This document shows, piece after piece, positions 24,501 through 36,900 of a stretch of DNA of 64,000 nt. Each line of letters opens with the position of its first letter. Positions within the stretch are counted from its first letter, which is position 1. The position numbers were made by a program, and so were the translations under genes. The stretch is from Fulvia fulva (lineage: Eukaryota; Ascomycota; Dothideomycetes; Mycosphaerellales; Mycosphaerellaceae). A model generated the notes under the pieces. The model did no database searches and was not told the origin of the DNA. It was given only the letters and a program-made list of their open reading frames with translations. Location: positions 6,572,001 to 6,636,000 of the forward strand of contig NC_063012.1 of assembly GCF_020509005.1 (NCBI RefSeq), read 5' to 3'.

Positions 24501-27500
24501 ATTATCTAGGTATACTAGATAGAAGTTATTAAGATACTCCCTAGACGTATCGTTAATATATAATTAGAATGTTCCTAGAGTATTATATAGACCGAAAGGC
24601 ATTACTATATACTCGAATTGAATATAGCGAGTACTGAACGTAGTTTTCTATTCGTAGCCCTCCGTAATACGAATGCGGTCAAAGGTAGAGATAATATCGA
24701 GTTTAGTGAAGTACTTCTTCCTATTTAGGCGGTTTAGCGTTTCTTAGAATAGCGGTATTAGGTATCTACTTTTGACCGTAAGGGCGTTAAGAGCTCTATA
24801 GTCGATATAGACCCGTAGACCGCCGCCTAGTTTACGTATAATTAGTACTAGTATATAAGCCGGGCTCGTACTTTATTATATCGCTCTAGATTCTAGCTAA
24901 TTATCGACCTACTTCTTAATTACCTTATTCTTGCGAGACGATATTACGTATAGCCGCTTAAAAGGAGGTGACTTAGTTTCGTCCTTAAGGTGTATTTCAT
25001 AGTCTTTACTAGGGCGGTAAGGTAGGATCTTCGATATATCCTAACGGTTAAAATAGTCCTCGAAATCGTATAGTTCCTAGGGCAAGTAGACCTTAGTATC
25101 TTAGTCCTTATCTTTGCCTTTTATAAATCTGTCGAAGTCGCTATACGCTATTATTACATATACTATTAAGGGCTTTGCTAACTATACCTTCTAAAGGTTT
25201 ATAGCGTAGAGCCTAGTAGGATCGAAGTCTTGCCTAGTCGCTACTATTACGTAGGCTCGTAATAGGTTAGCGTAGTGCTTCTGACTAGGTAGTATAATCT
25301 ACATTATATAGACTTCCGCTCCTTTCTTACGAGCTAGCTTTACTAAGTAGGCCGCGGAGATATTAGTAATATCGATCTCTAGTTCTAGTTAGATAACTCG
25401 TTACTTTTGTTTCGTATATCGGTACGGTCGCTTTAACGTCTTAACGCCGTCTACCGGTAACGGTTATCGAGTATATATATAGAAGTCATCCTCTTCGTCC
25501 TCGAACGTCGTATAGAACTATAGTTAGGGTATGTGCTTAGGTAATAATAGCGTAGGAGCGGTAACTTCGTCGGGGTTATCTTCTACTATCGGCGGTCGAT
25601 AATTGCCTAATAGTACTAGCGTAGCTAGATAGTTAATAGACTATACTATTAGGTACTTATTAGACCTCTAGTTTACCTTATAGGTACGGTATTTTGAATG
25701 ATTTATTATTATAATGCCCTTCTCCTATTATATCTCTAGTTCGTAGTCTACGAACTAACTAGAGCCGAGCACGATATTATACTCTAGTGGTTCTACTAAG
25801 TAGTAGCTAAGGATTTCGACGTAGCCGCCGACATTAAAAGGAAAGTATATAGACTCGGTAATAAGCTCGTTAGCGAAGCCGCTATTAGCTAGTCCTAATT
25901 AAAGAGGTTCTTCCTAGAGTCGAGGAAGATTATATATACGAGTGTATATAGAATTTATATACTAAGAGGTGGTACTATAATTAAGGAAGGTAAGAGCTTA
26001 ATTACTATCTATACTACTAGGCATTATAAGGTAAGGGACACTCTCGGCCTTAGTACCCCTCGTATAATAGGCGGTATTAGAGAGCTTACTAATATACGTA
26101 AAGCGTACTCTAGTCCTTATATTACCGTATCTTACTATATTTCCTTCTTAGTATTATGTTCGTAAGTAAGACTAACGGTTGTCCTACTTAAGCATTAGTC
26201 TAGCTATTTCCCTATTACTAAGGGTTAGCCGGTGTCTATATTATAGAGCTAGTATTTGCGCGCGGCGGAGGGCGCTTATACTACTTAATAGAGCAGTCTA
26301 GCGAGTATAAGTTATAGTCTATACGGCGGTAGCGGACATAACCGCCTACTACGATAATACTAGCCTTCTCCTTAGGCTCGAGCTTCTTAAGTTCCTTAAA
26401 TTCGCGCGGTATCTAAGCGTATAGCTTAAGGCCTAAACCTTAGGCTACGCCGGGCGCGGTAGGTATAGTACCGTTACTACCGCGAGTACTACGAGGTGGT
26501 CGTAGTATAGCTAGGGTCTTTGACTTTAGGCGCTCGAACTTAGCTTCGAGCTTATAGTATAGGTCGACTAAGTCTTTGCGGTCCTTAGTCCCTATAGGCA
26601 GTACCTCTATATATTTATAGTTAAGCTTACCCTCGAGTAGGCGGTGATTAGTCTTAGTTAATAGGCCGTATAAGTTACGCTATTCGTCGTACTTAGCGAT
26701 GAAAATAAAAAAAGACTCGTTCTTACCCTACTATAAGACCTAGAGCTTCTAGAAGGCCTTGCCTACGACGTCCTTCTTACTATACCGATCGATAAGGAAT
26801 TAGATCATCCTATTAATAGACTTGAAGGGGTTAACGTAATTACGCTTAGTACGCCTAGAGGGTACTCGCGGATTGTATAGCTAGTACGGGTACCCGTCGA
26901 GGTAGTTAAGGATATAGCGTAGTCCGTCCTCGATAGTCTAGAACTATATTACGGACAGCTTAATCTCTAGCTAATCGAGCTAACGGTTAAAGTTTATATT
27001 CTTATTATCGAACTTACTTTCTAGGTCCTTAACTAACTTATTAGTATATATAATATTAACGGAGGGTTCGATAGTAGTGAACTAGCTAATGGCGGTATTA
27101 CTAGTTACCCTAGAAGTACTACTAGGTATGCCCTAGCGTTCTTATTATAAGGAGTTACGGCGTAGGTAACGGCGTAGTCGACTATTATCTCTACCCTTAT
27201 AGTTATTAGAGTTATCTCCGTCGTTATCGCTACCACCTCTACTACCTCCTCGTCGGGTGCCTCTACCTATACGGTCCTACTAAGTAGGAGACGTAGGTAA
27301 TCGTAAAATATCGTTACGACGAGGGGAGTAGACGCGGACCTAACGACTACGGTTATTATTATTATTACCGTTAGTACCGCTAGTATCGCTAGTACCGTTC
27401 GTGTCCTTAGCTACTAGCTAAGCCTTTAGCTCTACTACCTCCTTATTTAGAGCCTAATTACGCTTAGACAGGGGTTTAATATCCTTAGGTAATATACCTA

Positions 27501-28565
27501 CCTACGACTCCTCGACCTGTCCGAAGAGCGTATCGTTATCCTATTAGAGGCGCTAATTAGCTTCGTAAAGGTCTTATATCTAACTCTTGTACTTCTAGTA
27601 TTTATTAAAGTAGAATATAAAGAGGCCCTTAACATCCTTATCCTTTTCGAGTTGACTAAGACTCTCGGATACGATATTACGTTCCTTCTTTATATCGGCG
27701 TACTTACGCTATATAATCTTATTAGCCTTCTTTAGGGACTCGACCTAGTTGAAAAGTGTAATAAAGTCTAACTATATCTAGCGAACGAGGTGAAATATAA
27801 TCTCCGGGTATACTATAGCACGAGTCGCGAACTCGGCTAGGCTCTTAATAGTAGTATACTCTAAGGCGATTACCTACTCCTTAGGTTAGCGTATATTATT
27901 AGTTTTACTATCTTATGTAGATATATCATCTCTTGACTCTATAATCTTGTATACCTTAATTCCTCCTTCTTCTAAGATCTATTCTTCGTCGAGGAATTGT
28001 ACGAAGTTAATAGGGTCGGAGGTTAAGGTAAACTACTATTCTTTAGGTAGTAAATCCTTCTCGATCTCTTATTATTCGGCGGCGAATACGTTCGAGTCGT
28101 CGTCGGAAGGGAAGCTACATAGGGCGGTATCGATACCTAGATTATCGAGTGTCTACGTTTTAGTAGATACGGTTAGGAAAAGCTTAGCGCGTACGAGCGA
28201 CTAATACTTATACTTACTAAGATCTAGATAAAGAGGTTGCTTAGGTAAGAGCAATCCCTTAGTAGTACTACTAGGTATAGCTATATTATACTATTACGTA
28301 GTAGATAAGACTACTCTCTTAGTAGGTATATAAGGGCCCTATAAGAGTAGGGAGGCGCGCGTTTTACGCGAAGGAGAGAGGTGATCTATTAACTTAACTA
28401 ATACGCTTATTTACGTAACTATAGTTATTATTAGTACGCCTATACGCGCGACTCGACGGTTAGTAACTATAGTGAACTTGACCTACCTTAACGCGTACTT
28501 TACTAGTACGATTTGATTATAACTACTAGCCTAACTAGATAGGCCGCTTATAAGACCGAATAAAC
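21513..28565 (-). pseudogene. Gag-pol of element C, RIP-broken
   Basis: Read on the minus strand, Gag lies about 26200-28250, with a knuckle near 26300. Protease lies about 25250-25950, RT about 24200-25000 (YLDN near 24515, KYLGVII near 24370), RNase H about 23700-24150, integrase core about 22620-23150 and chromodomain about 21930-22150. Stops from CAG, CAA and TGG are everywhere. The 85-codon plus frame at 27947-28204 lies opposite the N-terminal Gag and is not a gene. Ends of domains are estimates from the order and from alignment with A, B and H. Confidence 0.8.
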
Positions 28566-28715
28566 TATTACGGGTAGTAATCTATAAGACGATAGTATAG
28601 GGTTACCGTAAAATAAGCGTTATTTAGTAAGGCTACGAAAGAGAAGCGCGAAGCGCGCGAGATATATAAGGAAGCGCTAAGGCGCGCGACGTTACGGTAG
28701 TAGTGAACCGTAACA
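28566..28715 (-). repeat. 5' LTR of C, 150 bp
   Basis: It starts TATTACGG and ends CCGTAACA with the original terminal CA, then the target copy TTAAG. The adjoining interior (28554-28565, GACCGAATAAAC) is the presumed priming site. Confidence 0.95.
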
Positions 28716-28720
28716 TTAAG

Positions 28721-31100
28721 TAGACTTTATTACCTACCTCGTACGTAGGTACTAGCGTAAAATATTAATTAGCGAAGTCGGCTTATAAGTCTTGTACTAT
28801 ATATATTACTTCGTATAGATACTTCCGTATACCGCTTATTCTCTTTACGAAAGCGTCGGCCGATTATACGTTAAGCTTCTACTTTACGGGTATCGCTCGG
28901 TTCGGAAGGTCTAGCTCGCCGTCTACGTATCGCGGTAGTTTACCGTAGTTAGCTATAAATAGTAACACTCCCGTACTTTTAGATACTCTATTATTAGCTA
29001 TAAATTCTACTAGCGGTAGCTAATCCGGCTAGTCGTCCTAGGTATAGTTAATAAAAGCTCGGAGGTACTTTTCTATTTCCTTATTTATATTCTCGCTCTA
29101 TCTATCGGTCTCGGGGTAGTATCTAGTAGATAACTTTCGCTTGATCTATAGTAACTCGTAGAGGCGTTACTAGAATACTAATAACTATTACGGACTACGA
29201 TTAGACGTAATTAACTTTAGGAGCCCGTACCTACTAAATACGTACTTAATATAGATATACGCGATATACTCGGCCTTTATACTTAGTACTAGGATTAGAT
29301 GCCTCTCCTTACTTAGTCTATTAGTTACTATTAGGACGTTCTAATAGGTCTAGCTATCGGTAGTATAGCGTCCTTCGGGTAGCTCGACTACGAAGTCTAT
29401 AGCTACGTCTTCCTAGGTATCGAATAGAATTAGTATCGGGTATAGTAGGCTATATAGCTTTTTAGTTAAAGTCGTAGTGTTTATATATACTCGATAACTG
29501 TTACGGTTTACCTCGTAAGACTATACTTAGTACGAAGTGACCTAGTACGCTAGCGCGCCCGGACCCTAGACGCCGACCTCGACGTTTACTTTATTATAGC
29601 TTCGCGACTTTCTTATCTTCTCTTCTTCGTAGAACTTATTCGATTCTAAGGTATTAATACGTTTGCGCCCTATCTTACGCCTTGTCCGTATTAATAACTA
29701 CAGTAGAAAGTACGAACGGTACGCGCTATCCTCGGCTATACGTAGTACTAGGTGACCTTCTTATACGTCTTAGCTCTTCCTAGATGTCCGGTAGTAGGTA
29801 TATTATAGAAGGACTTAATAATTCGGCTATAGACCGTATAATACTTATCTTCGGACGGTAGTACGAATAGTCTAAGCCCGCTAAACCGGTTCTTTATATA
29901 GATTATATCGTTAATAATAATAGCGTCGCGGTCGTTAAGCTTACTACTACGGAGTAAAGTTACCTTCTATTTATCGCGGAGTTACTATAGGGCTTCTTAG
30001 GCGTTATCTTAGTTATATAGATTCCGGATATCGGTCTCTAGGCCCTAGTCGATAACTATACTAGTGTTCGTAGTCGTAGCTATAGACATAATCCTACTAG
30101 CTAAGAGACTTAGAGCCTTAGAGGCGGAGACGTTTATTCCCGCTATACTAAGGAATCGTTTAGGGCCGAGTAGTACGCGGTTTTAGTGTTATTAGCGTAG
30201 GTCGTTAGTATTATACCGCTCCGGTAGGTCCTACGTCCGTCGTATTAGGCTATCGGGCTTTCTACCTTATTTACCCGGTCGATATACGATCTTAAAGAAG
30301 AACTAGGAGAGGAATTCGGCCTAGCGTACTTGACGTCGGTTTAGCTCTTTCGTAGTTATAAACTACTCTAGGTTTTTATAGTCGGAGTAGACGAGTACCG
30401 GCTTACCGCTATCTTATAGGTTCTTAAAGTAGCCTTCCTCGCTATCTATATCTCCGGCTATAAGCTTAGGTCGCTATTCTTCGAAGGCCTTAACGATTGT
30501 AAGTAGTTCCTTATCGTAGATGTCGTAATTATATTCCTAGAGGGACATCTTCTTAGAAAGGTAAGCGATAGGCGGTAGTACGCCGTCTTTATCTCGCTAG
30601 CTAAGTATAGTAGCCGTTACGAAGTAAGATATATTAGTTTCGAGTACTATCTCTCTTCCGGGTTTAAATATAGCTAATATAACACCTTCGGCGTCCGTAA
30701 ATACCTATTTAAGTCCCTCGAATACGGATTGACATTCTAGGGACTATATAAACACTACGTTATTCTTAGTAAGCCTAACTAGCGGTAGGACGATCTTGCT
30801 ATAGTTCTTAATAAATCTTCGGTAAAAGCCTACGAATCCGTTAAACGCGAGGATATCCTTAGCTAACTACGGCGTAGCCTAGTCTCGTATAGCCTATACT
30901 TTAGCTAGGTCTATAGATACGCCGTCCTTACTAATAATAAGGCCTAGGTACTTTATAGATTAAGTATAGAACTCGTACTTAGAGAAGTCTAGTTATAATC
31001 TCGCGTCTTAAATCTTCTAAAGGACCTTCTTTATATGTCCTATATACTCTTCTAGGGTATTGCTAAAGATAAGAATGTCGTCTAAGTATATAGAGCAGAA
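28721..31100 (-). pseudogene. Element B pol: integrase, RNase H and start of RT (split by a solo LTR)
   Basis: The minus-strand reading contains the integrase core (about 28990-29480), the integrase N-terminal part and linker (29699-30200), RNase H (about 30300-30750) and RT palm with KYLGLIISKDGV near 30940 and an intact IYLDDILIF box at about 31070-31095. A 195-bp solo LTR interrupts it at 29499-29693. LINE2 interrupts it at 31101, a few bases from the YLDD codons. The rest of RT follows from 33962. Confidence 0.75.
29499..29693 (+). repeat. Solo LTR of the D family inside B
   Basis: It is exactly 195 bp, the inverse of the D LTRs at 7313 and 61843, and is flanked by ATAAC on both sides (29494-29498, 29694-29698). 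No internal element sequence is present, so it is the product of LTR-LTR recombination. It begins TGTTACGG and ends CCGTATTA. It contains GTAGAACTTA (29629-29638), the exact complement of the D priming site. Confidence 0.95.
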
Positions 31101-32150
31101 GGTCGACGACGAGAATCACCTGTACGTAGTGTCGGCTACGAACCTCTCGTCTAGCTACGAGAGAGCCAAGTATTCTTACGCTAGAGCGTCGTGGGCGCGG
31201 CGGGCGCGTAGCGTAGGCGAAGCCGCGGCGAACAGAGGACTACTAGCAAAACGGGTATGAAAACCATCCGACGAGCGTGTACTCGTATCGGGAGCGAGTC
31301 CCTCTTCTTTCTACGTGTAAGAAGGGCGCGGAACCGTGGCCTATACGCTCGACAGGACACCTCTAGTATAAGTGCAGAATTTTCACCTCCGGAGACCGTA
31401 AACCGAGCGGGCTGAGCGACGAACATTAGACGAGCGGACTATAGAACAACAACTGAGCGGACTATGTAACGGCGTCGAGCGGACTACGAAACAATCTAGT
31501 GTTTGCTAGCGGGCAATGCGGTGGGTAGGTAGACACGCGACGAAGCCTATAAGGGCCTATTGAACACCCGGTATAGGAACGAGGGTTTTGCCTAAGGCAC
31601 TGCCTGTCCCGCTACACAACGCACCTAGTCTGACATAGTAGATTGCGACGAGGAAAAGACGATAGCCTGAGCAAGGAAAAGACGGCTGTTAGGACGGGGA
31701 AAAGACGTATAATACAAGTAGATTAGTTCTGTGATCGGGGAGGATCGAGGGCAGGGTAATAAGGACCTTCATATTGGTTAGTAGGTAGAAACGCAAGGAG
31801 TACGCTGCCCGGCGTAGTGTGTGCCCCGAGCAAACCTACGAGGCATGGACGGCCGCTTTCTAGAGATAGGCTACGGTAACGCGAAGGGCGTCAAAACCTA
31901 GGGCGTAGTGTACACTAGTAGCGACGGCTGACACTGTCTATACAGCCCGAGAGGACGGATGCGCATGTCGGTCAATAGAGAGCACTAAAGGGCTTAGGCC
32001 TATAGAGGTGGATATTGGCTTAAGGAGCAAACAGGGAGGGAGGGCGTAGAGGGAAGCTTTTGCTCCGGGCTAACCTCTCGAAACGAGGCTACACGGTAGT
32101 GCTAGATGAGTAGGAAAGCGCGGTTAAGACTTGTCACCTTATCTCGTAGC
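31101..32150 (+). other. Unrelated 5' segment of LINE2 with short tandem repeats
   Basis: I recognise no coding domain here. GAGCGGACTA occurs three times (31432, 31455, 31477; spacing 23 and 22), after a related CCGAGCGGGCT near 31413. GGAAAAGACG occurs three times (31652, 31675, 31698; spacing 23). A 7-bp stem hairpin CTCTCGT..ACGAGAG lies near 31146-31165. The first repeat resembles the ends of the pogo element at 38537-40436. The frames at 31060-31260 (plus) and 31181-31426 (minus) cover these repeats or the junction and look accidental. Confidence 0.5.
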
Positions 32151-33730
32151 TAGCTTGCTAAATACGATTCCTTCCTTGCCCTTGACATCGTAGGGGCCTT
32201 CGACAACGTCTCACACTAAAGGCTAATACATATCCTATAGCAGAAAGGCATCCCCTAGTGGGCAACGTCGTTCGTCTACTCCTTTCTCTAGGAACGGACG
32301 ACATACCTAGTCCTAGGAAGGTACACGTCCGACCCGGTAAAGGCAGAGACTAGAATACCTTAGGGATCTACTCTCTCCCCTATCCTGTTTCTGATATTTA
32401 TGTCGGATCTAATCCCCCTACTCACCTCTCCGCAAACTTCAGCATCGGGGTTCGTAGACGATACAAACATCCTAGCCTGGTCAGACTCGACAGAAGAGAA
32501 CTGTCGCCTCCTTGAAGATAGGCACAAGAAATGCGAGGAGTGGGCAAAGAAGCATAGTGCCCGGTTCGCCCCTGAAAAGTACCAACTTATACACTTCAGT
32601 AAAGCGAGAACACACCATAATATAAAGGCGGCGGTAAGAATCCAAGGCTACGAGACCAAGCCATCAGCGGAGCTACGAGTACTAGGGATCTAGCTCGACC
32701 CGAAGCTAAGCTAGAATGTACAGATTAAGAAAGCCTAGAGTCGAGCGCAAGTCAATAAAGCCTCGATAAAGAGGCTTACGGCATCTACATAGGGAGCAAC
32801 ATTCGACAAGGCAAGAGTAATGTATAAGGCGATCGTCAGACTAGCTATGTTGTACGGGGCACAGATTTGGGGAACAGGAGGCGTAGGCAAGCCGATCCCG
32901 AAACGGATAGAGCAACCCCTAAACAGGACATAGGCAGGCAACCTACGTAGGGTACTAGGCGCATACAAGACAACGTCAACAAGCACGGTAGAAATGGAGA
33001 CAGGAATACCACTAATCGGCTAGTATATCCGGGGAATGAGAATTCAATACGCGGCAAAGACGATAGGTTACCTAGCACAAACCACGATCTAGGAGGTAAA
33101 GAATAAGATAGAAAGCCGCTACCGGAGAGGGGCAGGATATAGGACAAGCCAAAAAGAGGATGACCTTACTACCTTTACGGCCGTACAGACAAGCACCGAA
33201 TGGCTAGCACGAAAGGAGGAGGAGCGTAGGACTCGCCAGGCCGGCGGGAGCAAGGCTAAGACCCAAAACCTAGCGGAACAGATAGCGAGCTGCCTATAGG
33301 AGCAGGACTGGAAAAGGAAGCCCCCTAAGACAACAGGCCCGATAGCGCTCCGAGCCTTCCAGAGACACAATTACCAGCTATATAGGGACCTGACAAGGGC
33401 CGAAGCAAGCATAGCGATCCAAATCAGGTCCGAACACATTGGATTAAGGGCCTACCTGTTCAGGAGACGCGCACTAGACATCTATAGCCCAGCCTGCCAG
33501 TGTGGCTACCCATCGCAAAACCCAGAACATATGCTACTACGATGCCCGCAGTGGGCGAGAGGCAGGGGAAATTGGAGGCACTAAGCGGGAAGGAGAGACT
33601 ACAAGTCAATTATTAGGGACAAAGGCAATATTCGCCGAATCTCTCGGTAGATACTACAGTAGGGATACCTCTAGCAGTTTAGCCTCGCGAGCGAGACGGA
33701 GGAGTGGATAGACAAGAGGCGGAAGCGAGG
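32150..33730 (+). pseudogene. LINE2 ORF2 C-terminal half (RT palm to zinc finger)
   Basis: The frame matches LINE4 ORF2: LDIVGAFDNVSH near 32185, IPQGSTLSPILFL near 32355, the catalytic FVDDTNILAWSDSTEENCR (near 32454-32510), then LRVLGI, MYKAIVRLAMLYGAQIW near 32820, and the C-terminal CQCGY..NPEH..L.RC finger near 33490-33545. The longest open piece is 32400-32693. About ten in-frame TAG or TAA codons, mainly at Trp and Gln sites of LINE4, break it. The endonuclease and first part of RT are absent. Confidence 0.85.
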
Positions 33731-33961
33731 GGGGTTGCAGATAGGGTAGTCATCAGGGCAGGCCCATGACACTAGCGTACCCCTGATAAGGGAAATTTAA
33801 GACGTCAACGAGGAGGAAAAGACAGGCGGGAAGGAGGAGGGGTTTTCACCAACACGGTTTCCCCTCTATATATACAAAAACAAGATAGTATAGCTGCATA
33901 GGCCAAAGGGCACTACAACAGCTTAATGAAATATCTATCTATCTATCTATATAGAGCAGAA

Positions 33962-36900
33962 ATTATCTAGGAACTTGCGAAGAGTGTCGTTAATATAAGA
34001 TTGAAATATGCCTAGCGTATTATATAATCTGAACGGTATTACTAAGTACTCGAACTATCTATATCTAGTAGTAAATACGGTCTTCTATTTATAACCCTCC
34101 GTAATACCGATATAATTAAAGGTAGCAATTATATCGAGCTTAGTAAACTACTTCTTGCCCGCTATACTATTAAGCGTGTCTTATATTAAGGGGATAGGGT
34201 ATCTAGACTTTAACGTAATAGCATTTAGGCCGCGATAGTCTATATATACCCAAAGTCTACTACTAGGCTTACGTACTATAAGTACGGGCGAAGCTATATC
34301 CGCTCGTCCTACGTACCTTCGAATCTTCTAGTCCGCTAGGTAGCTATCTATCTAACGTTTAATCACTTTATCCTCCTAAGGCGATATACGGAATAGATAC
34401 TTAAAAGGTAGCTTACTTCCTTCCTTAAGGTTAATCTTATAATCGATACCTAGTCGGTATAGTAGTAGCTTATATACCGCCTAAGCCGAGAAGGTTCGGG
34501 CGTACTTACGGTACTCGGGTAGTAGGTAATCTACCGGGTCTATAATGTTGTCCTTATTAAGCGATTTATAGAACCGGTTAATATCTATTTACGCGTATAT
34601 TTTTTACTCCCGTAACGAGAGCCCGGATCTTTCTACTACTAGTATAAAGGCTACGGCTCGAGCGTCTAGTCGTTACGTAGTCTTATCGTCTACTACTATA
34701 CTATAATTACCTTTGTGCGCCGTATAGAGTATAAGCTTAGCTAAGCGGTTAACATCGCTTACGAGTATAGAGGATCGGTGCTTTGCTTCGATCCTAGTAG
34801 TTCATCCTTTTCTTAGATATATATAAGGTAGACTTAAGCACCCTTTCGTCTTATATATATTATAAAAGCTCCTACTCCTGCTTCTAGGATGTCTAGTAAC
34901 TAATTATCCGGTATTATAGTTACGGTTACTTCTACCGGCGTTCTCCGGTCCTTTCCTAAGGAGCGCCTATATAGCTTCTTAATAGTGTCTCTTCCGTCTA
35001 CTAGTAAGGATAGTCTAGTATAGAGACGGGGCTCCGGTTTATTCTCTATAGTTACTACCGGACGGAAGGTTTAATACGTCTATATAGGCTACTTTCCTTT
35101 ATTATAAACTGACTGTACCTACACTAACTTACCGTCCTATAGGTATAGCTCCTTATAGCGCTCCGAGTCGAGGGTAAGCGTCCTAGATTCGTAATAGACA
35201 CCTAGCTAATATACTATACTCTAAGGCCTACCGAGGACTATATTATATTCGAGGTCGGCAAGCTACGTACTTATAACTTCCTTATGACTATTTAGGTCTA
35301 GTTCTATCGTTATCTATTCCGTAATCTCTACTCCTAAGGTAGAGTTATCCGCTAGCGTAAGGAGTAGAGGCTCTAGTAACGAATAAACCTTGAAATTATT
35401 ATTATATATATATATTCGGTCTATAAACTTAGAGTTAGTACCTATATTAAAGAACGACTGAGATTTAATACCATTCGCTATACTAGGTATTACTAAGTAT
35501 ATTACTACCTTAGGTTACTATTCTTATTCCTTTCGAATCGTTCTTAAGGAACGCGAAGATATCCTTAGCCCTTTACCTAGTAGCGGTAGTAGCTCTAGTT
35601 CTTTTAGACTTCTAAGAGGCCTAATACTTACTACGCTTAAGTGCTAGCCTAATCATTTCCCCGCTATTATAGAGTAGGTAGACGAGGTAGTATCTCGTGG
35701 TCAAAGAGCTTATATACTCGATTAGTAAGGCGGTGTCCGGTCTTACGACACTTCTTATAGCGGCCTTCGTTTATATATCGAGTATTCTTAGCGTTATCAA
35801 GAGGACCGATATTAGCGGCCTATATACTAACTTCGCTACGATCCGCCTACGCCTTACGGGTACGTCGAGAGCGTCCTCCGCTACCGCTACTACCTCCGTT
35901 ATTATTACTAGAACCGGCGGTAGGTAGGTCGGTCTTCTCGTCCTTCTTACTATCCTTCTTATTATCCTTCTTAGTAGGCTACTTTCTCGGGTATAGTATA
36001 TCGACTAGGCGGAAATCCTCCTTAGCTCGATATAAGTAATCTTCTATAGCTTTAATCGTCTATAGGTCCTTAGAGATAAACTTCTAGAGGTACCGGTAAT
36101 TTAGCTTACGCTTAAGTATATCGACGTAGTCCCCTTAATCGCGGTAAAGCTATATAATGTTCGTACTCTTTCTAAATAAGACGTTAAACTCGGTAAAGGA
36201 GTCGTTACGTCTATCTACTTACTTTAAGGCGGCTATATCGTCGCGTACGTAAGCCTTTACGTTACGCTTACTATAGCGCTTACGTTAGTCCTTTATAAGC
36301 TTATTAAATGTCTTATATATACGGTCGCCCTTTACGCTAGTAAGGGACGGGATTTGAGGTCCGATTAATTAGAACGCGCTACCCTTAGTATAGTTATATA
36401 TAAACTTTAACGTAGCCTTCGAGGTACGGAACGTAGTATTCTATAGCTTAGTTTCTAAGGTGTTCTACTATATCTCGAACGTTAGCCCGATAGGCGTATT
36501 GTCCTTATTTCTATTACCGCTAAACTTCTTTACCTCCGTCTTATCTGTCTTAAATATAACTTTAAGGTTTAGGTCGATATTAAGTATTGTATCCTAGTCC
36601 GTATTAAGCTCCTCGTCCTTACTCTTACGCCTACTCTTCTTAGACTTCTTCTTACGGTGCTTACGGCGATCTTCGTCGTCGCTAGGCTCGGAGTTAGAAT
36701 CGGAGTCGGACGAGCTCGAGCTATTAGAGCTAATAGATAAGTTGTCGTCTTAGGCACTATCCTTACGCGATCCGCGGCCGCGACGTCCTTACTTAGGCTT
36801 CTCGGCAAGTCGCTTCTTTAGGTCTATAATTTCGTCGTCTTTAGTCTTCTTAATATACTTGATCTCGCGGTTATAGTCCTTAGCGGTAGACTTATAGTTA

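Larger units (their letters stand above)
21363..28715 (-). mobile_element. Gypsy element C, full length 7,353 bp
   Basis: Two 150-bp LTRs (21363-21512, 28566-28715) are flanked by TTAAG (21358-21362, 28716-28720). A polypurine tract on the minus strand lies beside the left LTR (21513 onward, C run). It is uninterrupted inside, and lies in B between integrase and chromodomain. It is RIP-mutated, but its LTR ends keep a few original CA and TG. Confidence 0.95.
31101..33947 (+). mobile_element. LINE2, 5'-replaced or truncated LINE of the LINE4 family
   Basis: It is bounded by a 14-bp target duplication TATATAGAGCAGAA (31087-31100, 33948-33961) and ends with an ATCT tail (33932-33947). From about 32150 it encodes the C-terminal half of the LINE4-type ORF2. 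The ~1 kb before that is unrelated to LINE4 and carries short repeats. CpG and CpA are both common, unlike in RIP-altered neighbours and in LINE4. The element is 2,847 bp against 4,902 bp for LINE4. Confidence 0.85.
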
